Numbered from the stretch's first letter, positions 10,101 to 18,288 are shown. The stretch: 64,000 nt of DNA from UBA1724 sp016302315 (GCA_016302315.1 JAEDNW010000001.1:3517-67516); one strand, 5' to 3'. Made by a program: numbers and translations. Notes: a model not told the origin generated them from the letters alone.

Positions 10101-10864
10101 GCGCGGATGGGAGCCCCCAGGGCCGATTCCTCCCCCGGCAGCTCCACCTGGTCCAGACTGGTATGGAAGGTGGTGTGACGGCAATGGTCGGACCAGTAGG
10201 TGTCGATGACCTTGATCTCCGTGAAGGTGGGCTCCCGATGCTCCTCCGTCCGGAAATACTCCTGGACAAAGGCCAGATCCTGCGGGCTCATGGCCAGGCC
10301 CAGGCTCTTCACCATCTCCTGAAGCGCCTCCGGAGAAAGATCCAGGAATCCCTCCATCACCCGGACATCCGCCGGAATCTCCGCCGTCATCTCCAGACTG
10401 GAAGGCTTCACCCCCATCACCGCCTCCCGGCTCTCCACAGGGTTGATGATGTACTTCTTCACCCGGGCCACATCCTCGGCGGACAGCTCCCCGAAAAGGG
10501 CATACAGGGTGGCCGTCCGCACCAGGGGACGCTCCTTCTGGGTCAACAGCTGGATGCACTGGGCCGCCGAATCCGCCCGCACATCATACTGCCCCGGAAG
10601 ATACTCCACCGCAAACCAGAGGGCACCCGGAAACTCCGGATGGACATCCACGAAGACATCGTCGCAGTTGGGCTCCGACAACACGGAATCCCGGGCCCGC
10701 TGGAATTCCTCCTTGTTCAGACCGGAGAGATCGTAGCGTTTGAAAAGCCGCAGTCCCGTCAGCCCGGAAAGGCCGAGAGTCTCCCGGAGATCCGCCAGCA
10801 AATTGCGGGCCTCCACATCAAAGCCAGGTCGCTTTTCAACGAACACACGAAATACGGTACTCAT
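7124..10864 (-). CDS. purL: Phosphoribosylformylglycinamidine synthase, single-chain
   Basis: This enzyme converts FGAR to FGAM in purine biosynthesis using ATP and glutamine-derived ammonia. The 1246-residue chain is the large single-polypeptide form of proteobacteria and eukaryotes. It has the N-terminal domain and linker, then the synthetase domain with the DTYWSDHCRHTTFHT signature (residues 221-235). The C-terminal class I glutamine amidotransferase domain starts near residue 978 (VLIPVFPGTNCETD), with nucleophile Cys1085 in GICNGFQ and a catalytic-type His in GHSER. The frame is open upstream to 10987, but the conserved start MSTVFRVFV at 10864 is preferred. It is preceded by a long structured leader ending in a terminator-like hairpin, which suggests attenuation. 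The tatD-like gene follows. Confidence 0.96.
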   Translation of the reverse strand: MSTVFRVFVEKRPGFDVEARNLLADLRETLGLSGLTGLRLFKRYDLSGLNKEEFQRARDSVLSEPNCDDVFVDVHPEFPGALWFAVEYLPGQYDVRADSAAQCIQLLTQKERPLVRTATLYALFGELSAEDVARVKKYIINPVESREAVMGVKPSSLEMTAEIPADVRVMEGFLDLSPEALQEMVKSLGLAMSPQDLAFVQEYFRTEEHREPTFTEIKVIDTYWSDHCRHTTFHTSLDQVELPGEESALGAPIRAAFAKYLEIRKELGREEKTLCLMDAGTIGSRELKRQGKLANLDASEEINACSIEVEAEIDGRKEPWLVMFKNETHNHPTEIEPFGGAATCLGGAIRDPLSGRSYVYQAMRITGAGDPRVPVEETLPGKLPQRKITRTAAAGYSSYGNQIGLAAGKIQEYYHPGFVAKRLELGAVIAAAPKANVIRKQPEPGDVILLIGGRTGRDGCGGATGSSKAHTEESLQSCGAEVQKGNPLTERNIQRLFRRPEFSRLVKRCNDFGAGGVSVAIGELAPGLTIDLDAVPKKYAGLDGTELAISESQERMAVVVAPGDVEAALALSAQENLEATAVARVTGEGRLEMQWRGRPIVSISREFLDTNGVTQHTQVKVESPDAARNPFLPQPVQDLLPRWMDTIQELNVCSQKGLVERFDGTIGAASVLEPYGGKTRLTPSEAMVAKLPAMGHTECCTIMSHGYDPDVCSWSPFHGAIYAVVEALAKLAAAGGDASQARLSFQEYFEHLGGDPAKWGLPLAAVLGGLRAQLEFGTAAIGGKDSMSGTFERLTVPPSLVCFAVVAGDARQVVSPEFKGAGHPVTLLPVCRLADGTPDFEGLRRNFAALHGFIQEGKVLAAQTVGRGGMAAALSKMCFGNLVGFRGELPQDPGTLFTPDYGAILVESQEPLPGYPVVGCTTDDAAITVGAMRYPLYEAIPAWERPLEKIFPTRTGKTPLATWEPCAQRNGSKPAIRVAHPRVLIPVFPGTNCETDTARAFAQAGAIPEQILIRNLSAADIEDSVEKLVKAIRNAQIVAFPGGFSGGDEPDGSGKFIATTFRNPRVREAMDDLLHRRDGLALGICNGFQALIKLGLVPYGEILPSLEKDAPTLTFNTLGRHVATMARTVVASVKSPWLLHARVGDVHEVAISHGEGRFHATPQQVAELVAGGQVAFQYADLEGRPALEMPWNPNGSVNAIEGITSPDGRVLGKMGHSERTWDTNLGKNIPGNKDQGIFASGVEYFA

Positions 10865-10889
10865 AGGGATTTTCCAGGGAAGGAACAAC

Positions 10890-10946
10890 AAAAAAAGGGA
10901 GGGCGCACACGAAGCCGCGGCAAAGCAGGGAAATATAACGCCTCCC
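10890..10946 (-). terminator. Terminator-like hairpin in the purL leader (candidate attenuator)
   Basis: On the minus strand GGGAGGCG (10946-10939) pairs with CGCCCTCCC (10905-10897, one bulge) and is followed by seven Ts (10896-10890). The stem ends only 26 nt before the purL ATG. Because it lies inside the leader rather than after a gene, it is best explained as a conditional terminator. Confidence 0.6.
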
Positions 10947-11189
10947 CCCTGGCCTACGACTTCCCCCCTCCCGCCAGCCACACACACATCCCCCCCCCCA
11001 ACGCCACCACCGTGGCGGGGTTCGGGGTGGAGGGAATAGCGCAGGATACGGGGGATCTTCCCGTGCCTCGCCCCCCGTCCCGTGGAACGTGGTCTGGGAC
11101 GTATGCGCGTACGCGCGCGGGGAAATTAGGTTCCCCGCTCCCCCATCCCGCCATCCCCTGTAGGATAAATCCTTCTAGAAGTACCGTCG
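10947..11189 (-). ncRNA. Candidate structured 5' leader of purL
   Basis: This gene-free stretch lies between two T-tailed hairpins and contains several potential stems on the minus strand. They are GGGGAA/TTCCCC (11119-11136), the 12-bp palindrome GCGCGTACGCGC (11105-11116), CGTCCC/GGGACG (11076-11101) and CGCCAC/GTGGCG (11002-11017). A C/G homopolymer (10 bp, 10990-10999) is also present. It matches no riboswitch consensus I could recall; I checked for ZTP (pfl) and did not find its conserved core. Confidence 0.35.
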
Positions 11190-11235
11190 AAAAATGGGTC
11201 GCCAGCGCTCGAAACTCTCATGAACGCTTGCCCAT
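11190..11235 (-). terminator. Intrinsic terminator after the DUF4230-like gene
   Basis: On the minus strand an outer ATGGG/CCCAT stem (11235-11231, 11198-11194) encloses AGCGTTC/GAGCGCT (one G-T pair, 11-nt loop). TTTTT follows directly at 11194-11190. It lies 100-145 nt beyond the stop at 11335 and probably ends the operon that begins near 18.3 kb, insulating purL. Confidence 0.6.
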
Positions 11236-11334
11236 ATCGGCCCATGTGCGGGAACCCTTTGTCCCCCCCCTCCCGGGGCACGGGATGCATTCCGGGGGAC
11301 AGGGGGGAAACCTTTCCCTGGGGGCGGGGGTTGT

Positions 11335-12015
11335 TTACGTTGTGGTGGTTATCTTCATGAAATCCAGAATCATCTTCTGGGGTTTCTGTTCCGGGAACTC
11401 GATCCGGTAGGGAATGCCCTGTTTTTGGAAGATGGGATCCAGGAACTGCAGGATTCCCTCTTCCAGTTCCTGGAGGGGCAATTCCTTTTTCTGGAGCATA
11501 TCCATGAGGACATCCTGCTTCAGGGAAGCCAGGCGCTGCTGGAGTTCATGGTCCTGGTCCTCCACCAATCCCCGGAGGAACATAAGGCCGGTTCGTTTGG
11601 TGACCGAGGAGTAGGTTTCCGGGCGGAGGGAGAGAGTGAGGATGCGGGGATGGGGGAAGCGGATCACCACGGTGCCATCCTCTTCCTGGTAGACGTCCTC
11701 CTGGGAGAGTTCGCTCATATCGAAGCCATAGAAGACATCCGCCAGGATGGTGCCCTGGGATTCCTCAATGCCATACCAGGCGGCTTTGGTGGAGCCCAGA
11801 TTCGCCTGCCACTCCTGTTTCTGGGTGGTGAGGAAGCTGAGTTTTTCCGTGCGCAGCACATCCCAGGTCATCTGCACTCTCTGAGAGGGGGTGGAGGCCC
11901 AGATCCCCCAGAGGAGGAAGCCAGCGGCGGCCACCACCAGGAGCATGATTCCCAGGATGAGCCAGGCCATTCCCATCTGCCCTCGGGAAGAGGGGGATTC
12001 TTTCTGCAGTTTCAT
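11335..12015 (-). CDS. Membrane-anchored DUF4230-like protein
   Basis: The 226-residue protein has a short basic N-terminus and one membrane segment (about residues 16-36). An extracytoplasmic domain follows with the strand pattern VVIRFPHPRILTLSLRPET and a helical C-terminal third. This arrangement resembles DUF4230 proteins, which have no established function. The frame is open to 12066, but the ATG at 12015 overlaps the stop of the upstream Mur ligase gene as ATGA, the classic translational-coupling junction, so that start is preferred. It is the last gene of the operon and is followed by an intrinsic terminator. The family assignment is tentative; membrane anchoring is well supported. Confidence 0.65.
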   Translation of the reverse strand: MKLQKESPSSRGQMGMAWLILGIMLLVVAAAGFLLWGIWASTPSQRVQMTWDVLRTEKLSFLTTQKQEWQANLGSTKAAWYGIEESQGTILADVFYGFDMSELSQEDVYQEEDGTVVIRFPHPRILTLSLRPETYSSVTKRTGLMFLRGLVEDQDHELQQRLASLKQDVLMDMLQKKELPLQELEEGILQFLDPIFQKQGIPYRIEFPEQKPQKMILDFMKITTTT

Positions 12016-13445
12016 TTGGGTTCTCCCGGTTGCGGGGTCCATTGTTCCGCCAGTTCCCGGGTCCATTCCCGGAGGGAGGCATCCCGTGCCCCGAGGATGA
12101 GCCAGGCGCGGAAGGTTCCCTGGCGCAGGGCGGCCTCCGCCCCGGGGCGTCCTTCCTGGAATTCCGCGGGAAGGCCTTCCTGGGCAAAGCGCCGGGCCAC
12201 CTCCTGGGAGGTGGGGGAAAATGCCACGGTGCCGCCCGCATAGTAGACGGGTAGCAGGAAGAGGCGGTCTTCGGGCAGGAGACAGGCCTTCAGCTGCTCC
12301 CGGAGAGGTTCTTCCATGAAGCGCAGGGCACCGAAGCCATGGGGCTGGAAGACGATGCCCAGGGGAGAGCCGAAGCGTTCCCGGGCGGCGGAGATGGCGG
12401 CGGAGATTTTCTCCGGATTATGGGCGTAGTCGTTGACGATGCCGGGAGCATCCGACCGCGTAGGGAAGATCTCGAAGCGCTGGCGCACCCCCTGGAATCC
12501 CGCCATGGCCTCCCCGATTTCCTCCGGGGAGGTTTCCGGCAGAGCCATGCGGAGGAGTTGGCAGACGGCCAGGCCATTGAGGGCATTGTGCCGTCCGGAG
12601 AGCCGGCTCCGGAGGCGTATGCCCTCCGGTCCCAGGAAGGAGATTCCCTGGGGATTGGCGGAATATTCCCGGGCCTGGCCGGGGAATGTGCGGCATTCTG
12701 CGGAGATGGGGGAGGCGGCCAGTTCAGGCAGGGATTCGGGGCGCAGGGCGCCTTTGCGGCAGCGTCCCAGGAACCCTTGGAAGACCTGGACCAATTCCTC
12801 GGTGCTGTAGTGATCGTCCCCCACATTCAGCACCACACCGTAGTCCGGGGAGAATTCCCGGATGGAGCGGTCGCTTTCATCGATTTCCACCACAGTAAAC
12901 TGGGGGGTGGCGATGCCCGGGGTGGCATAGAAATTTCCGGGGCTCGTGGGGGTTTCCCATTCCGGGAGATAGCCTCCGTTCACCAGAACCAGGGAGTGTC
13001 CCAGGCGTCGCAAGGCGGAGCCCAGCCAGCCGGTGACCGTGGTTTTGCCGCAGGTCCCCGCCACCCCGATGAGGGTCCCCCGGGTCTGGGCGCAAAGCCG
13101 GGAGAGGGCCAGGGCGCGGTGAAAGACAGGCAGATGGGGCATGGCCAGGGCATCGGGATTTCCCGGTTCAATGGCCGTAGTGAAGACGAAGCCGTCGGGC
13201 CGGAAGGCCTGGGGACCGCTGCCGTCCTGAGGAAAAACCGGGATCCCCTGGCTCTCTAAAGCCCGGAAGAGAAACTGGCGGGAGGGTTCCTGCCAGCCCC
13301 GGTCGCTGCCGGCCACCTCGTATCCCTGATGCTTCAAAAACTGGGCCAGCCCGCTCATGCCGATTCCCCCGATGCCCACGAGAAAGAGTCGGGCCGGGGG
13401 CGGGGGAAAGTCCTGGGAAAAGACAATGGGAGAGGAATCAAACAT
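12012..13445 (-). CDS. Mur ligase family protein, MurC/Mpl-like
   Basis: The 477-residue protein carries the MurC-type layout. It has an N-terminal Rossmann motif (GIGGIGMSGLAQF), an ATP P-loop (GVAGTCGKTTVTGW), the EIDESD segment (EADESD in MurC), NVGDDHYS, GRHNALNGLA, DYAHNPEKI (DYAHHP in MurC) and QPHGFGALRFM. MurC joins L-alanine to UDP-MurNAc; Mpl attaches recycled tripeptide. The P-loop has Cys where MurC almost always has His (GTHGKT). The gene lies outside a dcw cluster and sits with an exonuclease and a glycosyltransferase, so a recycling or divergent role is possible. The ATG at 13445 begins just before the Rossmann strand; the frame is open further upstream without conserved sequence. 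Confidence 0.75.
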   Translation of the reverse strand: MFDSSPIVFSQDFPPPPARLFLVGIGGIGMSGLAQFLKHQGYEVAGSDRGWQEPSRQFLFRALESQGIPVFPQDGSGPQAFRPDGFVFTTAIEPGNPDALAMPHLPVFHRALALSRLCAQTRGTLIGVAGTCGKTTVTGWLGSALRRLGHSLVLVNGGYLPEWETPTSPGNFYATPGIATPQFTVVEIDESDRSIREFSPDYGVVLNVGDDHYSTEELVQVFQGFLGRCRKGALRPESLPELAASPISAECRTFPGQAREYSANPQGISFLGPEGIRLRSRLSGRHNALNGLAVCQLLRMALPETSPEEIGEAMAGFQGVRQRFEIFPTRSDAPGIVNDYAHNPEKISAAISAARERFGSPLGIVFQPHGFGALRFMEEPLREQLKACLLPEDRLFLLPVYYAGGTVAFSPTSQEVARRFAQEGLPAEFQEGRPGAEAALRQGTFRAWLILGARDASLREWTRELAEQWTPQPGEPK

Positions 13446-13495
13446 GGAAGGATTCGCAGGGAAGGCGCGGAAGGAAGAACGGGGAGGAGGAGGGG

Positions 13496-14122
13496 CTACC
13501 CTCTTCGGGCAGAGCGGCAGGGACGGATGGACGCCAGCTGGGAAACGGAAAGCTGCTGCCATCCGGGGGCGGCAAGCAGGCTTTCCAGCAGGGTGGCGCA
13601 GGCCACCGCATCGTAGAAGGCATCATGGGCACTTAAGCCGGGGCACCGCTTCTGCAGCACCGGCAAAAGCCCCAGGGAAGGCACCAGATTCTCCAGTTTG
13701 TAGTCCTTCTGACCGGGGAAGGCCGCCCGGGCCAGGGTCAGAGTGTCCACCCAGGGGCCAAAAGACTGGAGGGGAAACTCCTGGGACAAGATTCCCCGCT
13801 CCGTGGAAATGTTGTGAGCCACCAGGGGGCGCCCCTGAAGGAGGGGGCGGAGGACGGGCCACAGTTCCTGGAGGGTGGGGGCACAAGCCAGCTCCTCCCG
13901 CAGTCTGGCCCATCGACCCGGGGTGTAGGGATTGAAGGGATAGTCCCGTGGCACCCGGAGCAGGGAGGTGAAGGAGCGGGCGAGATTCACCCTGCCCTGC
14001 TGAAGGACCACCACACCGATTTGCCAGGGGAGATTTTGCTCCTCCGTGGCTGCCCCGGTGGTTTCAAAGTCCAGGGCGACGGCCTCCGTCAAGGCCAGAG
14101 GGATATCCGGAATCAGAGCCAT
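13496..14122 (-). CDS. DnaQ-like 3'-5' exonuclease
   Basis: The 208-residue protein has the DEDDh exonuclease fold: Asp18 and Glu20 in ALDFETTG (Exo I), VAHNISTERG around residue 101 (Exo II) and His166-x4-Asp171 in SAHDAFYD (Exo III). The Exo II position that normally carries Asp (N-x-x-x-D) reads Glu108. Stand-alone DnaQ-like proteins act in proofreading, repair or RNA processing. The ATG at 14122 lies 10 nt inside the end of the glycosyltransferase gene, so the two are translationally coupled. The frame extends to 14356 but that extension is Pro-rich and overlaps the neighbour, so it is rejected. The Mur ligase follows after 50 nt. Confidence 0.85.
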   Translation of the reverse strand: MALIPDIPLALTEAVALDFETTGAATEEQNLPWQIGVVVLQQGRVNLARSFTSLLRVPRDYPFNPYTPGRWARLREELACAPTLQELWPVLRPLLQGRPLVAHNISTERGILSQEFPLQSFGPWVDTLTLARAAFPGQKDYKLENLVPSLGLLPVLQKRCPGLSAHDAFYDAVACATLLESLLAAPGWQQLSVSQLASIRPCRSARRG

Positions 14123-14826
14123 CGTTCCCAGAAGAGGTCGGTGAGGATTTCCAGGGCGGCCCAGGCGCGCTGTCCCTTTTGTCTGGCATATTTGGGATAG
14201 GTCACATGGACCGGGAGTTCCCGGAGGGTGAGATGATTTCGTCGGATCTGGAGGAGGATTTCCGTAGCATGAGCCATGCGGTCCTCCCGCAGTCGGATTT
14301 TCGTCAGGGCCTGGGGCGTCAGGAGTCGGAAGCCGTTGTGGGCATCCGTCAGCCAAAGTCCTGTCAGGACGCCATTGACCCAGCGGGCCAGTTTCAGGAG
14401 AGTCCGGCGGGAGGCGGGAATGACCTGGAGATCCTCCTGCCGGAGGAATCGGGAGCCCAGGATCACCTGGGCGCCGCTTTCCCGCTGTAGCTGCAGGGCC
14501 CGGGGGATGGCCGCCGCCTCGTGCTGTCCGTCGGCATCAAAGTGGATCACCGCCTGGGCGCCCTTTTCCCGGGCATAGTCCCCTCCCGTCTGCAGGGCGG
14601 CCCCCTGGCCGCGGTTGATCTCGTGACGGAGGATGGTCACCGGGAGGGACGGAAGAGCCAGAGGGACGGGAGAGCCATCGTCCACCAGCACCACGGAATA
14701 TCCCTGCTCCACCAGGGGGCGGACTGTGCGTTCCACCACGGCGGGATCCTCCCGGTAGCAGGGAATGACCACGTAAATGTCCTGGGGTCTCCAGGGAGTC
14801 GGGGATGTCTTCGGGGCGCTACTCAT
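14113..14826 (-). CDS. Family 2 glycosyltransferase (DPM1/dolichyl-phosphate mannosyltransferase-like)
   Basis: The 237-residue protein is a soluble GT-A enzyme of the GT2 family. The nucleotide-sugar-binding strand is IYVVIPCYRE, followed by VVLVDDGS and the HFDADGQHE segment bearing the DxD-type metal site. The later DAHNGFRLL segment is typical of polyprenol-phosphate sugar transferases that modify cell-surface polysaccharides. No membrane segment is predicted, unlike the DPMS/GtrB subgroup. It overlaps the end of the 1143-residue secreted protein gene by 8 nt and the exonuclease gene by 10 nt, within one operon. Donor and acceptor cannot be inferred. Confidence 0.9.
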   Translation of the reverse strand: MSSAPKTSPTPWRPQDIYVVIPCYREDPAVVERTVRPLVEQGYSVVLVDDGSPVPLALPSLPVTILRHEINRGQGAALQTGGDYAREKGAQAVIHFDADGQHEAAAIPRALQLQRESGAQVILGSRFLRQEDLQVIPASRRTLLKLARWVNGVLTGLWLTDAHNGFRLLTPQALTKIRLREDRMAHATEILLQIRRNHLTLRELPVHVTYPKYARQKGQRAWAALEILTDLFWERWL

Positions 14827-17800
14827 GGGAAGGCGTCTCCAGGAAATAGGCCCGTCCCATCTGCCACCTCTCCGTCCTTTGCCACCCTTCCGGCGTAGGA
14901 GCCCAGGAGGAGCCCTGGGGGGGCGTCTCCTCTCCCAGGAGAGGGCCGGTGAAGGGAAGACCGGCGGGGCGAGCAGACGCAGGCGTCAGCCTGAGGGAAC
15001 CCTCCCCCTCCTCCCAGGCGGGCCCGGGCAGCACCCAGAATCCCGTTCCCCCGGGCAGAATTCCCTCTTCCCGGAGGGGCACAAAGGCCCCGTGGTCATA
15101 GACATAGATCGCCGTTGTGTCCAGGGCCTGGCGGAGGGCCGCCAGGGACACATCTCCCGGCAGAGACAGGGCGCTATAGCGTACCAGGGGAATCTCCTGC
15201 CAGCATCCCGCCAGGGCGGCCAGCATTTTTTCCTGGGGGGTAGCGGGAGCCTGGGGCGCCAGGGAGGCATCCCGGAGCAGAGCCGAGGAGACGGAGAGTT
15301 CCGGCAGGGGCTGGAGTTGGATCAGGAGGGTGGTTGCCGCCGTTTCCCCGGCCTGGTCTGTGACCCGGAGGGTGAGGGAATACTCTCCCGGGAGAGCCGT
15401 CAGGGGAGGCGTGAGGCGGAGCCATCCCTCCTGGCCTCCCTCCTGGCCCACGGTGACCCAGGCGGGGGATCCCTCGTCCAGAGAGTAGGTCAGCACATCG
15501 GGGGGATCGTCCGCCAGATCGGGATCCTGGGCGGACAGGGCGAGTTCCCGTTCCTCTCCCCCGGTGAGCGTGAGAAGCTGGGGGAAGTCCTGGGGCCAGC
15601 AAGGAGGATCATTCACCGGGGTGATAGTGAGATTCCAGGCGGCGGTTCCCTCCCACTCTCCGTCAGAGAGTCCGAGAGTGAAGGAATCCGTTCCATGGAA
15701 ATCGGGATTTCCCTGATAGTAGACCCGGGGGAAAGAGAGGCGGGTATCGGGGGGAGCCAGGCGGAGCGTTCCCTGGGCGGGAGGGACAACCACCCAGAGG
15801 GCCACCCCGTCGCCATCCTCATCCAAGAGAGGGGTGAGACGCAGATTGGTCTCCGGGGCATCCTCTGTCAGGGGATTCAAGGCGGTGATGGAGAACTGGG
15901 GGGCACGATTGGACCAGAGAGGATCCTCCCAGAGATAGAGATTCCAATGCCCATTTTCCGCCGGCTCCCTGCCCCCCTGCTCCATGTCCGCACAGGTGGA
16001 GAAGGCAATCTGCCTGCCGGAGGGAGAGATGGCCAGGCTTCGGGGAGGCAGCACAGCCTCCGGGGCCAGACACACCACCTCCGGAGAATCGGAAAGGAGA
16101 TCCCACACCCCAACGCGTTGCCGGCTTTCTCCCTCTGGCACATAGAGGAAGGCCAGCCGACGGCCATTGGCGGAAAGGCAAAGCTGGGTAGCGTCCTCGG
16201 GGAGGGGAAGAAGAGTGAGGCGGGATGCGCTGGCCGAGAAGGGGGCCTGAAGGAGATAAAATGCCCCGCCCTCCTCCTGAAAGAGAACCTTCCCTCCATC
16301 CTGGGTCATGCCCCAGAGGACCGCGACGGAGCGGGGGCTAAGGGAGACAGGTGTGGCGCCGGCGCCTCCCAGGCGCCCCATGAGCTTCGTGCCCTCCTGC
16401 CAGAGGAGGGTGGTGCCATTGGCGGAGAGGAAGGGGGAAGTCGCGGAGGCGGAGAGGCTCTCCCAGGAAGCCCCCCCGTCGGAAGAGAAGCGGAGTTCCC
16501 CAGTGGCCAGCAGGGCGGCCACCGCCCCATTCCGGGAGACCGCCAGAGCCCCGGGTTCCTGGAGATGGGGAGAGGCCTCCACGCAGACCCCGTTGCGGAA
16601 CAAGGCACCGTCCTTCTCCCGGATCCAGAAGGAGGCTTGGGGACAGCCTTGGGCCCAGGTCACGGCCTCCCCGGGGGAGAACAGGCTCCAGGAGGCCCCT
16701 GCATGGGTCTCCCGTCCGTAGAGGAAGGGTTCTTCCGCCGCTTCTCCCGCCAGCGGGGCATTGGTCACCGTCTGCAGCAGGCCGTCCTGGGGGAAGAAGA
16801 GAGCGGGATAGCGATAGAGGGTTTCTGAGGAAGAGAGGCCATCCGTCAGGCATCGGAAATCCGTAAAGAGGAGGGTCAGGGCGCAGACATCTCCGGAATC
16901 CAGCCCCAGGCGCAGGATGACCTGTCCGGTCTTTCCTGGGGTTGTGGCCGCCACAGACCAGGGAAGAGTCTCCCGAGAGACCTCCTCCCCGGGAAGAATC
17001 TCCGCCCCTGTGGAGGAGAGAATCGCGAAGGGAACCGGGTCGGAGCCTTCCCCCATCTCCCAATGCAGGGTGGTGGTCTCCTCGCTTCCTCCTAGGCCAA
17101 TTCCCAGGGAGATCTCCCGTCCTCCCGTAGGCACATGAACCAGGGAGTTCTCCACGCCGATCCTGGCGCCCAGATCCCGGGAGAAAAGCTCTCCTTCCTT
17201 GTCCAGCCAAGCCGCAAAGCGTCCATTGGGAGAGAAGAGGCAATGGGGGCCGGATTGGGCGGTGACCTCAGGGAACGAAAGCTCTTCCGCCAGAATCTGG
17301 AGGGCCTCCGCCTGTCGATCCCAGAGACAGAGGGTCGTCTCGGTGCGGAAGAGAAGGAAGCGTCCATCCTGGGAGAAGGCGGGTTCCCAGGCCTTTCCCG
17401 GGGAGATCCAAGAATATTTCCAGGTTCCGTCCTTTTGGAGGGTTGCCAGGCGGAGACGCATTCCCCGGGCGCCATCCACGGCGGGATAGGCCAAGGCGTC
17501 CCCGGCAGAGGAGGCGGCGATCCAGAAGAGATTGGCCTGATACTCCCCGGAATAGACCCCCAACTCCTGGCGACGCCCCAAAAGCTCCACCAGCGCATTC
17601 TCTCCCGTGGTCAGATTCTGCCTCCGCAGGCCCATCTGCTCCTGCTCCTCCTGGGAGAGATAAACCAGCCCATCATCCGTTCTCACCGGGCGCATTCCCG
17701 TGTCCTTCGGCAAGGCCTCAACGATCTCCTCCGTCATCGCCCCCGGCCCCGAGGGCCAACGTCGCTTCCATAGACCCTCCCCAGCCCCCCGATAGACCCA

Positions 17801-18250
17801 CAGCTCCCGATTCCCCTCCTCCTCCCGAACCCAAAGCTCTCTCCACGTGCTCTCTCCCATCATGGTCTGGAGACCATCCCCCCCTTGCCAAAGCAGGCGC
17901 ATGACCCAATTCTGTCCCGTGGCATCCGTGGGCTCCCGGCGCAGCCCCCAAAACTCCCCCGCCTGAACGCCACTCCCCATGCGCAACACCCGCCAAGACC
18001 ACCCAAAGGGATTGGGCACCGGCTCGCTGGCAAGGCAGGAAACACACTCCCCCGTCAATAGGGAAAGGGAATAGCCCCCCACAAAGGAATCCCCCTTCCC
18101 CGAAGGCGTCCCCCGAAACCACAACTCCCCCTTGTCTCCCAAACTCTCCAAGGATTGAATGCGCCCCACCCCCGCAACTTCCCACTGTCCTAAGGAAACT
18201 AGGGAAAAACAGAGCATCAAAACCAAGATGAGTGGCAGAAATCGGCGCAT
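14819..18250 (-). CDS. Large secreted protein: PD40-like beta-propeller, Ig/cadherin-like domain, C-terminal repeat module
   Basis: The 1143-residue protein begins with a signal peptide (hydrophobic residues 4-20). Residues ~200-750 contain repeated blocks such as DGRFLLFRTETTLCLWD, PNGRFAAWLD, ANGRRLAFLYV and PSGRQIAFSTC, the pattern of TolB/PD40 propeller blades. Next comes a cadherin/Ig-like region (FHGTDSFTLGLSDGE, VNDPPCWP). The C-terminal ~150 residues resemble the end of the secreted protein at 25643-26647 (GTGFWVL versus AGQAFWIY). It heads an overlapping operon with a promoter near 18.3 kb. A role at the cell surface is inferred from the signal peptide and domains; no enzymatic motif was seen. 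Confidence 0.75.
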   Translation of the reverse strand: MRRFLPLILVLMLCFSLVSLGQWEVAGVGRIQSLESLGDKGELWFRGTPSGKGDSFVGGYSLSLLTGECVSCLASEPVPNPFGWSWRVLRMGSGVQAGEFWGLRREPTDATGQNWVMRLLWQGGDGLQTMMGESTWRELWVREEEGNRELWVYRGAGEGLWKRRWPSGPGAMTEEIVEALPKDTGMRPVRTDDGLVYLSQEEQEQMGLRRQNLTTGENALVELLGRRQELGVYSGEYQANLFWIAASSAGDALAYPAVDGARGMRLRLATLQKDGTWKYSWISPGKAWEPAFSQDGRFLLFRTETTLCLWDRQAEALQILAEELSFPEVTAQSGPHCLFSPNGRFAAWLDKEGELFSRDLGARIGVENSLVHVPTGGREISLGIGLGGSEETTTLHWEMGEGSDPVPFAILSSTGAEILPGEEVSRETLPWSVAATTPGKTGQVILRLGLDSGDVCALTLLFTDFRCLTDGLSSSETLYRYPALFFPQDGLLQTVTNAPLAGEAAEEPFLYGRETHAGASWSLFSPGEAVTWAQGCPQASFWIREKDGALFRNGVCVEASPHLQEPGALAVSRNGAVAALLATGELRFSSDGGASWESLSASATSPFLSANGTTLLWQEGTKLMGRLGGAGATPVSLSPRSVAVLWGMTQDGGKVLFQEEGGAFYLLQAPFSASASRLTLLPLPEDATQLCLSANGRRLAFLYVPEGESRQRVGVWDLLSDSPEVVCLAPEAVLPPRSLAISPSGRQIAFSTCADMEQGGREPAENGHWNLYLWEDPLWSNRAPQFSITALNPLTEDAPETNLRLTPLLDEDGDGVALWVVVPPAQGTLRLAPPDTRLSFPRVYYQGNPDFHGTDSFTLGLSDGEWEGTAAWNLTITPVNDPPCWPQDFPQLLTLTGGEERELALSAQDPDLADDPPDVLTYSLDEGSPAWVTVGQEGGQEGWLRLTPPLTALPGEYSLTLRVTDQAGETAATTLLIQLQPLPELSVSSALLRDASLAPQAPATPQEKMLAALAGCWQEIPLVRYSALSLPGDVSLAALRQALDTTAIYVYDHGAFVPLREEGILPGGTGFWVLPGPAWEEGEGSLRLTPASARPAGLPFTGPLLGEETPPQGSSWAPTPEGWQRTERWQMGRAYFLETPSHE

Positions 18251-18273
18251 GTCGTGGAGGATAATAAAAAAAG

Positions 18274-18288
18274 ATATAACTTGTTTAT
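18274..18288 (-). promoter_or_regulatory. 15-nt motif ATAAACAAGTTATAT, copy 1
   Basis: This AT-rich element on the minus strand ends exactly 23 nt before the ATG at 18250. An identical 15-mer lies exactly 23 nt before the ATG at 46469. It overlaps the downstream edge of the predicted -10 box, so it would cover the transcription start region. Confidence 0.5.

Noticed and set aside
10947..11189. ZTP (pfl) riboswitch before purL
   Set aside because: The conserved core segments of the motif were not found on the minus strand; kept only as an unassigned structured leader.
11190..11235. tRNA-like TTCGA sequence on the minus strand
   Set aside because: No acceptor stem, anticodon stem or D-loop pattern surrounds it; the sequence folds as a terminator hairpin.
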